A stretch of DNA of 64,000 nucleotides from Baylisascaris procyonis (GCA_037389465.1 JAZARR010000231.1:1860001-1924000), one strand, 5' to 3'; shown: positions 12,995 to 26,659, counted from the first letter of the stretch. A program made the numbers and translations. The notes: generated by a model from the sequence alone, not told the origin.

Positions 12995-13838
12995 GATACC
13001 CTCAGAAACAAAAAATACTAAATGTTGTGCAAAAAGTAGCTACTAACGTAATAAGGACACTCTACAAACTAGGAAAATTCGACAACATACTTCCGTGACC
13101 TCAAGCATAAGTTTACTTATGGATAAAAGAGAAAATAAGCCGGTCAAAAAACTCTCAGGCATCGGGCAATGATGTGATTAAACCGATAAGCATTTTCATT
13201 ACATTCCTGCCGAGAGGCATTTAAAAAAAGTGAAATCACTCGTTTGGAAATCTTGTTGTAAATTTAAACGTGCCCTATTGTGAAATAATAAAAATTCCAT
13301 TTTGAGACGTATAGTGTAATCCAATCGACTGTAAATTGCGATTCGGCCGAAAGTGAAATTCAAACCATTGTTTAGGTATCTCTGAGTGCTATAAGTGCTT
13401 TCCGCGCTGATGGATCAATGTGAATATTGTTCAGTAGATATCACATGGCACAGATAACACACCACTAAATTTTGTATCTCTTGTTGCAGTGATTCCATTC
13501 TGAAAATACTAGGTAGACAGGTACATATGTATGCAAATAAACATTGTAAAACCTTCGAGTATAAATCACTTCAGCCTTCACCGAAGAGTTCAGGTAATCG
13601 AAGGCAGTTGAAATATGTGCGCCGCTGAAGTAATACTAGCGCTTCCATTAAAGAGCAGAAAAAAGAGGAGGGCAAACTGTGCTCTACAAATGCAATTTTG
13701 CATTAATTTCATTGCAATCGTTTTATTTGCTCATCGAGTTCATTGCTTCTTCCGAAAAAAAAGAATCGAAAATCACACACGACTCTATTCAATATTCATG
13801 CAGCAATCGTATAGTTTCTATTTGATTATTTTCCATTA

Positions 13839-13866
13839 TTTTGCATTTTGCATTTTGCATTTTGCA
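13839..13866. repeat. (TTTTGCA)4 perfect heptamer repeat
   Basis: Four exact copies of TTTTGCA in tandem. Nearby Ts make the left boundary slightly arbitrary. Each unit contains TTTGCA, half of an octamer-like ATTTGCAT; no function is implied. Confidence 0.9.
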
Positions 13867-14377
13867 AGACCATTCAGCTGTCGCTATTTTCTATTTGCAC
13901 TATCCGGTTAGTTTCTCAACGAATAAGTGGATAAATTTATAGTGCACACAGTTAGATTCACTAGCTCACACTGGCGCAATATTAATCAGCACGATATGGA
14001 AAATGTATAATAGGCAATATTTTGCTGGATAGCTCAAGGAGATCTTGAATCAGACGGACTGAATAGGTAAGATAGAGCGATTATTATGGAATGCGCCAAA
14101 TTTGTGGAATATTTCAACAACACATTAAAAGAGGACTATAATTGGGGAAAAAAGTTCTGCATAATTTCGCTGAAAGTGATTCAACAACTTTTTCGTTTAA
14201 GCACTATTGCAAACTCAAATATGTTCGAATGATAGCATTTGTGGAAAGAATTTGTAGTGACTGACAAATTTCTTCGTAAATTTTATATATTTAATAAATG
14301 AAAGCAAAAAAATATGCGTGAATATTGATGAAAAATCATAGAATATAGCACATCACTTTGTCACATAAAGCTTCTAA

Positions 14378-14584
14378 CAGCTGGTCAAGCGAAGCAGCTG
14401 TTGTAACCACTGAGGAATAGTGAAATCTATAGCCACCTGTTTAGTGCTAATAAACGGAAAACTCTTTGCAAAATCTATGTTCGCAATAAATTATCATTTA
14501 CGGCAATAAATCGCTCATAAAATTTAGCAAATTTAGTTGCCAAAAATGGTGAGTGAGTTTTTTTTTTTCAATTATTGCCAGCTG
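14378..14584. promoter_or_regulatory. E-box cluster, candidate enhancer
   Basis: CAGCTG at 14378-14383 and 14395-14400, CACCTG at 14434-14439 and CAGCTG at 14579-14584: four CAGSTG-type E-boxes in about 207 bp, about 3 kb downstream of the first HLH gene. Chance spacing at this composition would be several kb. Regulatory activity is inferred from clustering only. Confidence 0.4.
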
Positions 14585-17500
14585 CTCATCTAAATAAAAT
14601 TTCAGAAGCGAGATTAAATTTCAGCACCTTTTTGTTGTGTGATAATTAGGTCACTAGTAGTTCCGTTTTGTTTCAAGCTTGTCGAAAAACATTAAACTGC
14701 TGACATCTTAAAGATTCATCGCAAAATTATTCGCTCATAGCAGATAAATCGATTTGGAAAGGAGGTAATATCAGATGGGTTGTAGGTAGATGCTTTCATA
14801 AGCAAATATGCTTTTATTCAAAAATCTGAGCGAAATTTAACAGCAAAGTTTTCCTTGGAAATTCAAAATTTTTGAAATGATTACTGTGTGAATATTCTAC
14901 AGTGTATGATGGTATCAATGAAAGTAAAAAATTATTGAATGCATTGTAATTTAGGAATTTATCTTCCATCTAAAGTTATCCTAAAGCTCTACAAAGGTTG
15001 AACTCTAGTAGAATTCATATGGATATTTGCAAACTTTGAAAAATACTTAAAATTGGGTCAAAGCCTAAAAATTCCATCATTTGTTTCCCTGGAAGCAGTC
15101 ACTGAACGAGCTTACTCCATGAAACTAGAGGAAGGGAGGGATGGACGATAAGAACATTGGGGGCCACTGTCTTATATCGGTTCGTCTTACTTCTGAGCAC
15201 TGGTTCTTTTTCATTCTAGAGTTATTTCGAAACATTTCAACGCGTGAGGCTTGTTCTAAATCATAATTGACTTCCTTTGCATATTTTCTTTAAAAGATTT
15301 TAATTACTATGACATAAATTATCGGAAAATTAAAATCTAAATGCGCGAAAAGTTTCATTTTGACTTAAAATTTAGAAAATTTATTCTCAAGCATTTTTCT
15401 TTGCGCAAATCTAAATTGCAATATTCATCCCTCAAGGTGTTGCCAAAAAAAAAACATTTATTTAAATTGTTCCTACCATATAAAGAGCAGTTGAGAAATG
15501 CGTTTGTTAAATCTAAATCGTATGTAGCAACGTTTGCAAGCATGAATGCGTCACATTAAATTGATGCTAAATATTGGTTGATTATGGAACGCTGCTATTG
15601 CAATCGTTTAGTCTTGGCAAGCAGCTTCATGCATTAGCCTAGCCTAGTCAACTAGCTAGCTAGCATGAACATCACCATTTGCTTGTTCGATCTATGCAGC
15701 TGTCGCATTCCATATCGAGCGACGCACAAATGGTCATTGCCTGGTTGCAGCTGTGAATGGGTGCTACATCTGCGGCACTCGATTCTATCGAAAATTAATC
15801 CACGCTCTTGCCTCCAGCCAAATATACTACCATATTTCCGGGACTGCCCCCATAATACTATTGCAATTTGAACACATCTGTACGATGATAATTCATGGAA
15901 CATTGATGAGAGATACAAGATCAAATTCCTTTTTGGCGTCGAATAATTTAGTGGAAAGCCTTTCGATATATTTGAATGAAAATTCTAAGACCATGACGAC
16001 GGATTTTTCTGGACGATATCGGATGCAGGATTTATGCACTCTGCTCAAAATCATGCTAAAATTTTTCGCTTAATTTGAATGAAAATTTCATAGTTGGCTA
16101 TAATTCAATAGATATAGACTTCCTCCATTTTGACTTAAGAAAATACTTCATAATCACAAATTTGTACAATGTTCAATGATTGCATGAAAATTTGCATATC
16201 TTTTTTCTAAACACAATACTTTTTCTTTTAACATCACCGAGAATTACACATGAAAGTTGCCAATGTGTTAGTGCATATTTCATGACTCACCCAATGTGAC
16301 ATTTTGGAACCATAAAGTATTGCTTCAAAGCTAAAATCCCTTAGCAATACTGAATTATTTGGGGCCCTTTCTTTTTTACTGCGCAATTGCATTGTTCCAT
16401 AACAAAGACATCATATACCTGCCATCATGGGTATTTAACTAGTCGTATATTCCCTCAAGGTAAGTTTGCGATAAACAATCAAATCGGCATATCTGTTTCC
16501 TCTCAAATATCGGAAACGTTCGCAACGTTACTTAGAACGCTATACTACTTGCTAATGTGAACTAGTAAAAAAGTAATAGATATTAAAGAAATGTATCATC
16601 GGCTGATAAATAAATATGTACGTTCAGAACGCGTAGTGAAAAGTTTGCAGAGCGAACGCCTGAAAGATGGAAATATTATCGAAAATATTATCAATCATAA
16701 AAGTCACTAAATATTGTTAGCACGTGAAAGTGACTTTGAAAAAAAATTTTAGCAGATTTTCTCAGCCATAACAAAAGCGTGAATTATCTATATTTTGTAA
16801 AACAAATGAAATCGCTTACGATGAGGAGAAAATTTTTAAAAGCTTTTGTAGCTTAAAAAATTGTTGTAACAAATCGAAGTAAAATTATCGGATGAAGCTA
16901 TCGCCAACGATTTCAATAGTTTTCTCAAAATTACCTATAAGGTTTCAAGTGAATATTGAGCAGGAAAATTAATATAAGATGAACGACGCTTTTGTTGGTT
17001 TGATTGGAAAAGAATGTAGGAAATAGAAAAGGAGATCGCTACACTCAGTGAAACATTCAAGAATTACGTACATTTTAAAGTGCTTTATAACCGTGAAACC
17101 CTCATGGCTGATTATAAATAACATCGCTCATTTGTTTGCTATATGACAATATGGACAACGAGATGATGAATCGTCATAATGAATAATGTAAAGAAATATT
17201 TTTAGTGGTATAAATTTCCAAGAGGAAAGGAGGTAATGGAAGGATAGGTCAAGAAGAAGAAAATTTCAATGGAAGAGATCAAAAGCAGAGAGAAGACTAT
17301 CTACGAAAGCACACAAAATCGTTGGAATTCTGCTGGCTGATGTAAAATTCTCAATAAAAAGTCGGAGATGGAGCCTGAGGTACAAAAATAAGTGCCAGAA
17401 GATAGGAAAACTTTAAAAAGCATGGAGACGGGGGTGGGGGAGGTATGTTAGGAAAATATATACCCGCATTACTAAATTCGCCTCGATCCCCTTCAGAACA

Positions 17501-17643
17501 TCACCTATTAGTTCACATTGCAAATGATGAACGACTGATATGACATGATGCAAAAATTGTTATCTACCTTCATACAGCATATCCCTTATCGCACTATTCA
17601 CATAAATTTCTAGATTTTAGTCACTAGAGGGTCAAATTATGTA

Positions 17644-17688
17644 GGTGTGTGTGTGTGCGTGCGTGTGTGTGCCTGCATGTGTGTGTGG
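17644..17688. repeat. (GT)n microsatellite, imperfect
   Basis: GT-rich simple repeat with GC and CCTGCA interruptions, just downstream (in minus-strand sense) of the 17753-18100 exon. Confidence 0.9.
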
Positions 17689-17752
17689 AATGATTAAACA
17701 CTTTATATTTGCAAAGCTGAGCAATTCAGATAACGCATTTGATCTCGAATCA

Positions 17753-18100
17753 CTAAGTATCGCATACGAACAGAATATCATCGCTGATGCATTGATCTTG
17801 TTTGGATTCTAGAGTGATTATGGAAACGATTACATGAGAGCTTAATAGCAGCATAGTTTTGAAGTGAATAATTTGGCTGTTTTGTAATTTTTTAAATATA
17901 TCTTGGCCTGTTTGGTGACAATATTTTATCATTTCACTAGCTCTTAATGAAGAGTTTATATGAATGTCTAGTCGAATGATCGCTATATGTAGCGTGCGAT
18001 TGACATATGCAATAGATTCACACTTTTCTGAAAAATAATTCAAAAATTTCGCTGCTTCGATTTGCAATCGCGCAGGAATTATTGTAAAAGCAGAACTGAC
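17753..18100 (-). CDS. Probable 3'-terminal exon, unknown protein
   Basis: Product not recognised. On the minus strand a GTCTTTGCAG acceptor (18110-18101) is followed by 115 codons and a TAG at 17753-17755. Codons use all positions evenly and the predicted product looks helical: an amphipathic start (RLQIEAAKFLNYFSEKC), a middle with RASEMIKYCHQTGQDIFKKL, and a hydrophobic segment (TMLLLSSHVIVSIITL) near the end. A TATAAA that could serve as a weak polyadenylation signal lies about 45-50 nt past the stop. The 5' part of the gene is not resolved. A phase-compatible first exon is possible at 21125-21111 (ATG GCA AAC AAG CAG then GTAAGC, strong Kozak context), but a nearer one is also possible. 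A frame this long is expected about once by chance in the window, so the call rests on the frame plus the acceptor. Confidence 0.38.
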   Translation of the reverse strand, partial: VSSAFTIIPARLQIEAAKFLNYFSEKCESIAYVNRTLHIAIIRLDIHINSSLRASEMIKYCHQTGQDIFKKLQNSQIIHFKTMLLLSSHVIVSIITLESKQDQCISDDILFVCDT

Positions 18101-18403
18101 CTGCAAAGACACTTAGATCATTATATAATAGAAAGGAATTGAAAAGCAGATCAGCTTTTGTGCAGTTTATGAGTTGAGAGTCTTGCAACTAAATTGCTGC
18201 ACGTACAAAAATCATCACAGCTCATATTAAGCTTATTTGAGGCGGAAATGGTTAATTACGCTTTATAATTCGTCAAGTTATATAAGGCATAGTGCCTGAA
18301 TGAAATTGGTTAATAGATATACTGAAAAAATGATATTCACTGTAAGCAGTATTGGTGGATGAATATTTGTATGGGGGGGGGCATCAACGCTTGTGCAGTA
18401 ATA

Positions 18404-18456
18404 CAGGTGCTGCCGGTTTTATTCAACAAGACTGAACAGCTGCACTCGAGCACCTG
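18404..18456. promoter_or_regulatory. E-box cluster, candidate enhancer
   Basis: CAGGTG 18404-18409, CAGCTG 18437-18442 and CACCTG 18451-18456, three E-boxes in 53 bp inside a GC-richer patch. Similar in content to the promoter pairs of both HLH genes. Confidence 0.4.
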
Positions 18457-19646
18457 GTGAACAGGGCTCCACCAGCGTGGCATTGCTTTGAGGGGAACTG
18501 ATGTGAACAGATGCTTACTGCTTTAGCCAACATACATCTAACCCAACTGTGCTATCGTCTATAGGGGTTATCGAACTAAACGTTCTTCTAACACTTTCAT
18601 ATAAGTGAATACCGGATAGTTCAAAAGTTTATTAGTTGTTTCATAAATGATACCATCACAAACATTATATACTCAAGATAATAAATGAAATATAGATCTT
18701 TCAATTTTATTTTGAATCGACATAAAATATATCACTGGAGACTCGTTGGTACAAACATCATCGATGACATTTGAGGAATTTTTTTGTACTCATCTATAAA
18801 AGTAGCTCAATTATTCGATGGTCAACATAAAGTAAAGTAAATTTTATATTTTGCACTCATCCAATTTACGATAACGTCAATGAGAAATTTATTCACTATC
18901 CAATTTACCAAACACCTTTGCTAGAGAAAAATTTGCTTATTATAGAAAAAATTGCCGGCGAAAATTTTATTAAATTCATTGCTCATATATCCTTTCAAGA
19001 TGAATTAATTAAAATGGTAATTCATAAGCAAAATCCACTAATTTCAGGCAGTGAGCCGAATCGATCCACAGGTATGTAGATATAAATGCGCACAGGTGTG
19101 ATGATCCTCTCTCATGTAAATTTGGAATGAAATATATGCGATAAGAATATTATTTCGTTATCATATTCAACAACTTATTAATTTATTCCTGTAGGCATAT
19201 TTTCATCAGTAAGTTTTATTTCAGCCCATGATAACGAAGAAGACGAGCAAATCTCATGAATGACAAAGCCTAATTGATTGCTAAACTTGAAGCAGAATCC
19301 AATGGTACTAATTTTTGACGTCGCATATATTTCTTCCAAATATAGCACTCACCTAGGTTGGTGTAATTCCCTTTACAGGTGTGTATAGGGAAATATTTGG
19401 CGTATACCATGCCAATCTCAATCATAAAATTTTCTCTCTTGAACGACTGAACGATCGGTGTTTAGTTTTAACAGTTGTTCATAGGTATAGGTGCAGGTTG
19501 AAACGGAAATGAATGGGATATGGTAGGAATGGGATCTGCGGGCATATGTATATATGCGGAAGGGGCATGTGCACGACGCCGTTCCAGATGTACTTCTTCA
19601 CAAATGAGCATGTGTTGTTTTGGTGACTGCTGCTAATCGAGCCGTC

Positions 19647-19668
19647 TGCTTATCATCTGCCTTTGGCC
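19647..19668. promoter_or_regulatory. Shared element TGCTTATCATCTGCC, copy 1
   Basis: TGCTTATCATCTGCC followed by three bases and GGCC. The same 15 bases, three different bases and GGCC recur at 28451-28472. The element joins a GATA-type site (CTTATC) directly to an E-box (CATCTG). It sits in the GC-richer island at 19.45-19.8 kb. A regulatory role is inferred. Confidence 0.4.
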
Positions 19669-20430
19669 TTAGTCATCTGCCGAACAACCGTTTTTGTGGA
19701 TCGCACCACTGGGCACACATATGAGCCCTTAATGCATCATCGTTCAGGAAACTTCCTTCCCATCATCGTTCTCACTAAACTCGTTCGCTAAACTTTGCAC
19801 ATTCAGCTATGCCATATATAGGCGCAACGAAACACATATGTAAAAGATCTTGTTCGAGAACGAGTAACTAATTGAGCGATTCATTATATGCAAATTCTTT
19901 ATTTATTCATTTATCTTCATTTATTATATCTCTATATATCTTTATTTATTTGATGACCATTCAACTCTTAACTCTAGTGATAATTAATCGGAAGGCAAGC
20001 AGCAGCTAGCTAGCATGCGGAATAATATGCTCTAAACTTTACTAACATATCAAAAGAAGTGAAATATATCCATTAAAAAATCTACAAGAGAGTTCAATTG
20101 AGAAATTATTTATAAAATTTTGTGCAATATATTTTCCATTATTAGTATAAGCTTAAATTTGATAAGCATAACGATAACTCACCGTTATGATTCCAACTCT
20201 AGAAATCAGCACAATGATAGTCGATATTAATTAAAGAAGAAGATTTATTTAGCAATTCATTTAGTCATTCTTTTCGATATTGCAACGAATCGATCCTTCA
20301 TAGCAAAGAAAAAAATTATTGTGCCAAGCGATAAGGGTCATATACACATGACCTGATAGGCTGAATATTTGCATCACTAAAAGAAATACGATCATCTTAT
20401 AGTTCAAGGTTGAACTGCACTTCAGCAATG

Positions 20431-20448
20431 CACACACACACACACACA
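20431..20448. repeat. (CA)9 microsatellite
   Basis: Uninterrupted CA dinucleotide run. Confidence 0.9.
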
Positions 20449-23400
20449 TATTGTAAGGTGTTGTCTTTTAATCCACTCTCGAACGTTCTTGTAATGTTCG
20501 ATACTCAAAAAATGGTAGAAAATGGTTCGAGCTAAGATATATGTGAAGTGCAAATGAATATCGCTGTTAAAGATGTGGTATATAGTTCAAGTGAATTTTA
20601 GCCTCAGATATCATATCTATGTGTGCCATAAAATTGATTTGTTTCACTGTAAAATTTTCTTCATGAGGTCATTTCTTCATTAGGCATAGAATGAAACAAT
20701 AAACATGAATTTCTTAATATGCAAATATGCAAGTGCATACGGCATAGTGAAGATGGAAAGACGATTTCATTTTAAACTTCAATAAGTTAGCACTAAAACA
20801 GTTCCAACGAGCAAATTGATTCATACTCTCAAATCTGCAGAGAATTTACTTATTGAGAGATTTTTTTTTACTTATTTTAACGAAAACATAGTAATTTTTT
20901 AAGAGATATTATATCTTCGCTATTACGGTCATATGCGAAATAAATATGATTAGATAAAAATGTTTTCTGAAATATTGACAAATGATATAAACGTTTTGGT
21001 AGAAATATTGTGTGATTGCTAAAATATCCAGTAAAGCGTTCCTCCTCTCCTTAGTATTCTGCTCCCTCTAATCCTTCTCCCTCCTCCCCTCGTCTGCCTC
21101 CAGCGCTTACCTGCTTGTTTGCCATGCTAGTAATGCTTATTATTTCTCAAGTTACTTTTGAAGATTTTCATCAGCAAAAATTCTTGAAATTTCTACAAGA
21201 CTCTATGAATCAAATTCCATTCCCCAAATTATCACAATGTCGATCACTACTGATATCTTTATCAGCTCCCAATTAAAATGCTACCGCTCGCCTATATGAT
21301 CATAAGTCCTTGTGTTAAATAGGCGATCACAGTACTCATTTGCGACATCCTTTACGTTTTCAGTCCAAATTCTTGAGTTTGGGCTTCAGTTTATCTAATA
21401 TACGAAATTTTACACATGATTCTGTTAATGTCGCTAGTTTTCGATGCTTATTCACAGTAATAACAATCAATAAAAGTGTGGTTGATTTTAGATCCTTCTA
21501 ACATTACCGTTGAGCTGATCGACAATTCATCATCAAGGCAGCTGGCTATCAAAATGTCATCCAATTTTGCAGTAATGTTTGCAATTGCTCGACCAGATAG
21601 TCATCAGTAAACTCAAGGCCATAATAGAGAATGTCGGAATGCTCTTCTCTTAAATGGTTGCGTCAAAAAAGAGCGCCTTATTGGAAGCGTTCCGTCGACC
21701 AGCTGCCAATGATTTCAAAGCAACACCGACGTATTTATGAACAATGTGAAATTAATTTCAAGGTTGTCTTCTTGCTTTCCTCAATTATGCGTTTTGCTTC
21801 CATCAATTCAATTGCTTTTCTCGTTCTACTACCCACTGTATAAATTTCTATATGGAAAAGAGGATGAAAATTCATACTAACAGGAAGTTATCATAGATCT
21901 GTCGGTTTAATTCCCAAAGTGGCGTAGAAGAGGAGGGGAATAGGCGAAGGGAGGAAGGGCTTCATGATGGCAGAGTTTCATTTCTCGCGGTGTCAACATT
22001 AGATCAAACAGAGACAAAGTTATTCAAACTCAAAATAAAATTTTCTTTGATTTCAAAGATCGAAACCGATTTTGGAGCTTCATTTGCACAACAAATTTTA
22101 TTTTTCATCAAAAAACATTTTGTTGCTACAGAATATGAAATATGCTACAATAATATATTTTTTGTTAAGTTTAGCACTTTCAAACGACACAGATGTTGCC
22201 TTCTGTTGCCAAAATCGACAGTTGTATCACGACGATCACAGTAAACAACTCTATGTGGTAGCAAAAAAATGGAGAAAAAAGATAGATGCAAAAAGCGTAA
22301 ATAAATAAGAAACTGAAAAAGAATTCTGAGGGTCTAAAATTGAGAGGTATAAAAAACTAAACAGGTTTTCAAAAAGAGAACGGACAAAACATGGAAAAGA
22401 GATAAACAAATAAATTTAAAAAAGTTAGAAACTGGAAAACACGATTAAAAGAACTCATGAAATAAGAAAAAGGTAGTGTGAGATCAAAGTCCAAGAAGTT
22501 AATTTACAGACTATAGGAGCGATTCCGTTTTTAGGCCGTCACGAATAACTCTAGACGAATAACTCCAAAATTGTAGTCTTACTTTGTAATGCCTATAATT
22601 TAAACTGTAATATATCAGATAATTATGTATATTCGAAGTTTAACTCTGCAATAAATGCAGACTGTACAGTTATATTAATTCAGTTATAGCTATTCTAATT
22701 AAATGATTGCTAAGAAGTGGGGGATTTGCAACCGTGCCGACGCAAAAAACCTTATGAGCACATAACTTTACCATTTAAAATCGAATAGCTTTACTTTAGA
22801 TGAGATGGTAGTAAGTATAGGCTTTGAGGTTATGGTAAGGTTGAATAATTCAAAGCATGAACCAAACTTAAAGTTGACCTTACCAGAAGGTTCCTCCTTT
22901 CCTTAGCTCCTCATTCTTTATCTATCAACTGTTTATGTCAGATATAATTTTAATGTTGCCCAATATTGATGGCCTAATGATATGAAATAGGATGGATAAG
23001 TTGGTTGGGAAATGCTTCGATATAGGTTCCCATAGCGTGCACACATAATTGGGCCTCTTTGAGTGGAACCGCAGCTGTCGCTTCATTGCGCATCCTCGCG
23101 CTCACGCTATTCTACAACGACAACTAAGTGGATCTGCCACAAGCAAACATCATCACCGTGGGAGTGTCACCTCGAACTATATTTGAGCATGATGTTTGCA
23201 TATTATTAGTCATCATCACTATGCAGATGAGTACACCTATCAGAACGTCAATAGCTTTTAATTTTCGAAAAAAAAAGAAGTCAGGATCCATAGAATTTTA
23301 TTTTTTTAAATTTTATTTTGCTATTATTGGAGTTAGCAAAATGATAATCTAAAATAATTATTAGTCCACTATTGTTTTGTTTCAAAAATGAAGAAATATC

Positions 23401-24489
23401 TAGGTTTCCTTTCAGCGGAGATTCGTCTAATAGAAGAAAATAATATTTCAAGGATATAAATTTAAAAAAAAAAATCGAACTTCCTACATAGTTTAATCTG
23501 CCATAATTGAATGAAATATTTTGAGATTACTTTAGGAGTTGTAGAAAATTTTATTCATAAATGCATAAACCATGCACCTATAAAATAATGAGATTTGCTT
23601 GTGATCTTCCTTTTGAAGGAACTATTGGATTAAAGGAGCTGATATGACACATATATGCGAGCGTTGCTTCTGCCTTATTACTCTCAATTCAAGTCCTTTC
23701 TTCCCTCACTTCCGGTGCCTACGATCAAAACTTAATTGGCGATTTTAGCATGATCAAATGGCTTACGCTCCTAAGTATGATCTAGTTGTCGTAACAAAAC
23801 AACTTTCTGGTTAGTCGCATATGGCTTGCTGAAGGCGTGACCGAAATATTCATTAGCTCATGAATTCTTGTATTTTTTGGCTGTTCTAGGCCCGATACGC
23901 GGCTAATTCGAGCCTCTCTTTCCCAATCAGCACTACTATTATCACTCCTACGTAAGTATAGAATTCATAAAATTTGTTCTGTCCACCCTTCCAAAAGGAT
24001 AGCAACCTAATTACCTAGGTGCATTCAATCCAGGTACTTCACTGAAAAAATTTCAAGATTTACGTCAAATTTTTAATATGAATTCCGCATCTCTGGCATA
24101 AGTTTCTATGATCGACCTGAACGCTTTTGTATCCGTTTGGGAAGTGGGTGGATGGAGATGCTATATTAAACAAGGCGGCATAGATACCGCTCTACAAAGG
24201 GGTTATTGAAAGGTCATACAGGATTTGGACTATATTATAGTACGATTACTAACTCTCTAATTTGGCGCGCCCATTCCATTATATTGTGGAGATGAGCGGA
24301 AATCCATGTGAAGATTATAAGCGATATTTGGCCTCCGACACTATCGAATGTGGCCAAACACCGTAATTACTTGTTTTGTATCGGATTTTCACGCCGCCTT
24401 TATTAGCCCTTGCTTGCGCATATCAACAAATAAAATAGCACGTGCATTTTAAAGTTGGGGAATTCATTCAAATTTCATTACTTATATTT

Positions 24490-24615
24490 ACTCCAAATAA
24501 AATAAACTTGGAGTTTAAATTTTTATTTTACTTCACTCAAATAAATATTTTTATTTTAAATATTTAATATTTTTATTCAAATAAAATAATTCGAAGTTTC
24601 TTTACTTTAAACTTC
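24490..24615. repeat. AT-rich segment with two short inverted repeats
   Basis: ACTCCAA (24490-24496) pairs with TTGGAGT (24508-24514), loop 11. GAAGTTT (24593-24599) pairs with AAACTTC (24609-24615), loop 9. Between them is almost pure A/T with AAATAAA/TTTATTT words. Potential cruciform-forming DNA; no gene. Confidence 0.5.
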
Positions 24616-25264
24616 AAGATTAATTATAAACAATATTTTTCAGTAGTCGTTACTAAGAAGACTACACCCAAATTGAAATGTTGGTGATGAACTACAAGAA
24701 GCTAGTTTAGCAGCATTATGAAAAATCGTTTCATGAAGTATATTTTTGCTATTAGGTCAAGTGAATATTAGCAATTGAGATCTTAGTGCTCGAAGAAAAG
24801 GAGAAGTGCCAACCTCAATCATTGGATGAAGTCATACAATGAACAAATAATCTTTCAATGGAAGAACTGAAGCACTTAAAGATAAAATTTAAAGTCAGTC
24901 GACTGAGAAATTGAAATCTTTCGATGAAGGAGTTAAAATCAATCAAAAAATGGCATAATCTCGTACCCGGTTTTGAATCAAAAGGTGCATACGGGAAATG
25001 GTGGAAGGAGCGATGGGAACGCAAAAATGTGAAGGGACTCACCACATTCACAAAAAACGAATCATTTCTGCGCTAAAAATTGTGACTGTTTTAAAAAAAT
25101 TTTCCAACAATAATAATAATTTATGTATTTCATCGAAATTCTGTATTTCATTGAATATGCAAATTGAGCTTTATGAATTCAATAATATTAGCTAGAGAAT
25201 GAGTATGATTAGCGCTATTGCCGGCTGTTTGATGCGTAAATATCGTGAACATATCAAGTGAGGG

Positions 25265-25357
25265 CAGGTGCCTCAAGCTGTGACCACAGGTGAACGTTGA
25301 CGAGGATTTCTATTTTGCTTCATCTGGAAGCGACCAGCTGCAGTGCCACACCAGGTG
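25265..25357. promoter_or_regulatory. Densest E-box cluster, candidate enhancer
   Basis: CAGGTG at 25265-25270, 25287-25292 and 25352-25357 plus CAGCTG at 25335-25340, four CAGSTG E-boxes in 93 bp; a CATCTG lies at 25321-25326. The island is clearly GC-richer than its surroundings and has no open frame of note. It lies about 5.4 kb upstream of the second HLH promoter. Confidence 0.5.
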
Positions 25358-26659
25358 CGACATGCTTTTCATCAAGCTGCTATTGCCATAACAAAATCCG
25401 CCTATATAATCTCGCCGACATTATGGTGTGCTCTCATCCGCTTACTGCCTAATGATACCATTTCATTGAGGGACTAATCGCAATAAATATTTTAATTTGT
25501 ATTTGATCTCTATGAAATGAAACGCAAACAGGAAACAGAGAAAAAAGATGCAAAAGAGTTGCATACAAATGGGTACAAATGATGAGCATAAAATTAACGA
25601 TAAGAATCCAATGAAGAATAGAAATATGAACATTGAATGAAATCAAAGAAATCGACGTTAAATCCATTTAGATTGTATATGAAGGAATCAACATCGGCAT
25701 AAAAAACTCATCTAAGTTCAAATCAAAAAAAAAAATTTAGCATCTAAGCATCATTTCATCGCTATTACAAAATATTTTTTTTCTGAAAACTTGAAAATGA
25801 TAGAATATGATTGGAAGAAAAGAAAATACACTGTGAACAGAGTTCTGGTGATTTCGCCGAGAAGTTTTAACTGTGAATGATGACTTTGCTTGTGACGTAA
25901 ATTCCGTGCACGATTCATGCTTCAGACAAGGTGAGAAGAACAAATTGCTGAGTTACGTTATTTTCAGGTCACTGTTAGATAGATTTGTGATATGAAAAAC
26001 TGTCGCTAAAAGAGTGCAACAAAATGAATTCTCTTCCGACTGCACAAATTTTCGTTTGCAAACGTCAATTATTTTCAATGTTTTCTTCTCATGCCTCTTA
26101 TTTCTAGATATATAAGCAACAAAAAGTGCCTATAAAGGCCACAAATGCATTACAATCATAACATCAGCCGAATTTATGCAAAAGGTTTGGTGGCTGTTGT
26201 ATTTTCCCAAAATTTGCAATGTATTTGAAAACGTTTCAGCTAGAAACAGAGATCTCCAAAGAATTGAAGAAAAACAAGGTGAAATTGCTGCGCAAAAGTT
26301 TTAAACGAGGAGTACTTTTTTTTAATATGTCAATACATACGAGTTTATACGTTGATCTGCATTATTGGGTTGCATTTGAATAAAATCAATAGAAATACGT
26401 AGAGCAAAATATTTAGCAACCGAAATGTTTAGAATTATGCAAATTTTGAAGTGAGTGGAGCCTAAACGTAAGTTCAGTTCTTTTTTTTGTGGTTATCATC
26501 CGTACTGTAAACCACAAGAATTTCAACGATTCTAGCTGTAAGGACATGTCGTATATGCGATACTATCGGCATTCATCAGGCGATGTGATGTGTGTACTGA
26601 TATCGGCAAAACAAAGAGGACTATCGATAAAGAATTGTCAACTGGCAGCATGCAAATAG

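Larger units (their letters stand above)
11782..17752. other. Intergenic; E-boxes, weak open frames, one repeat partner
   Basis: No gene is called. Open minus-strand frames at 12065-12340 (91 codons, ATG start) and about 12614-12851 (after a TATATATCAG acceptor, with a CHIC and a later HEH) look mildly coding but are within chance length. 12966-12994 is the inverted copy of the 29-bp repeat at 6852-6880. CAGCTG/CACCTG E-boxes occur at 13875, 14378-14584 (cluster), 15697 and 15748. The rest is AT-rich DNA without visible structure. Confidence 0.4.

Noticed and set aside
21904..21920. GGTTTAATTCCCAAAGT, similar to the nematode spliced leader SL1
   Set aside because: Matches only the first nine bases well, and no donor or Sm site follows where an SL RNA gene needs them.
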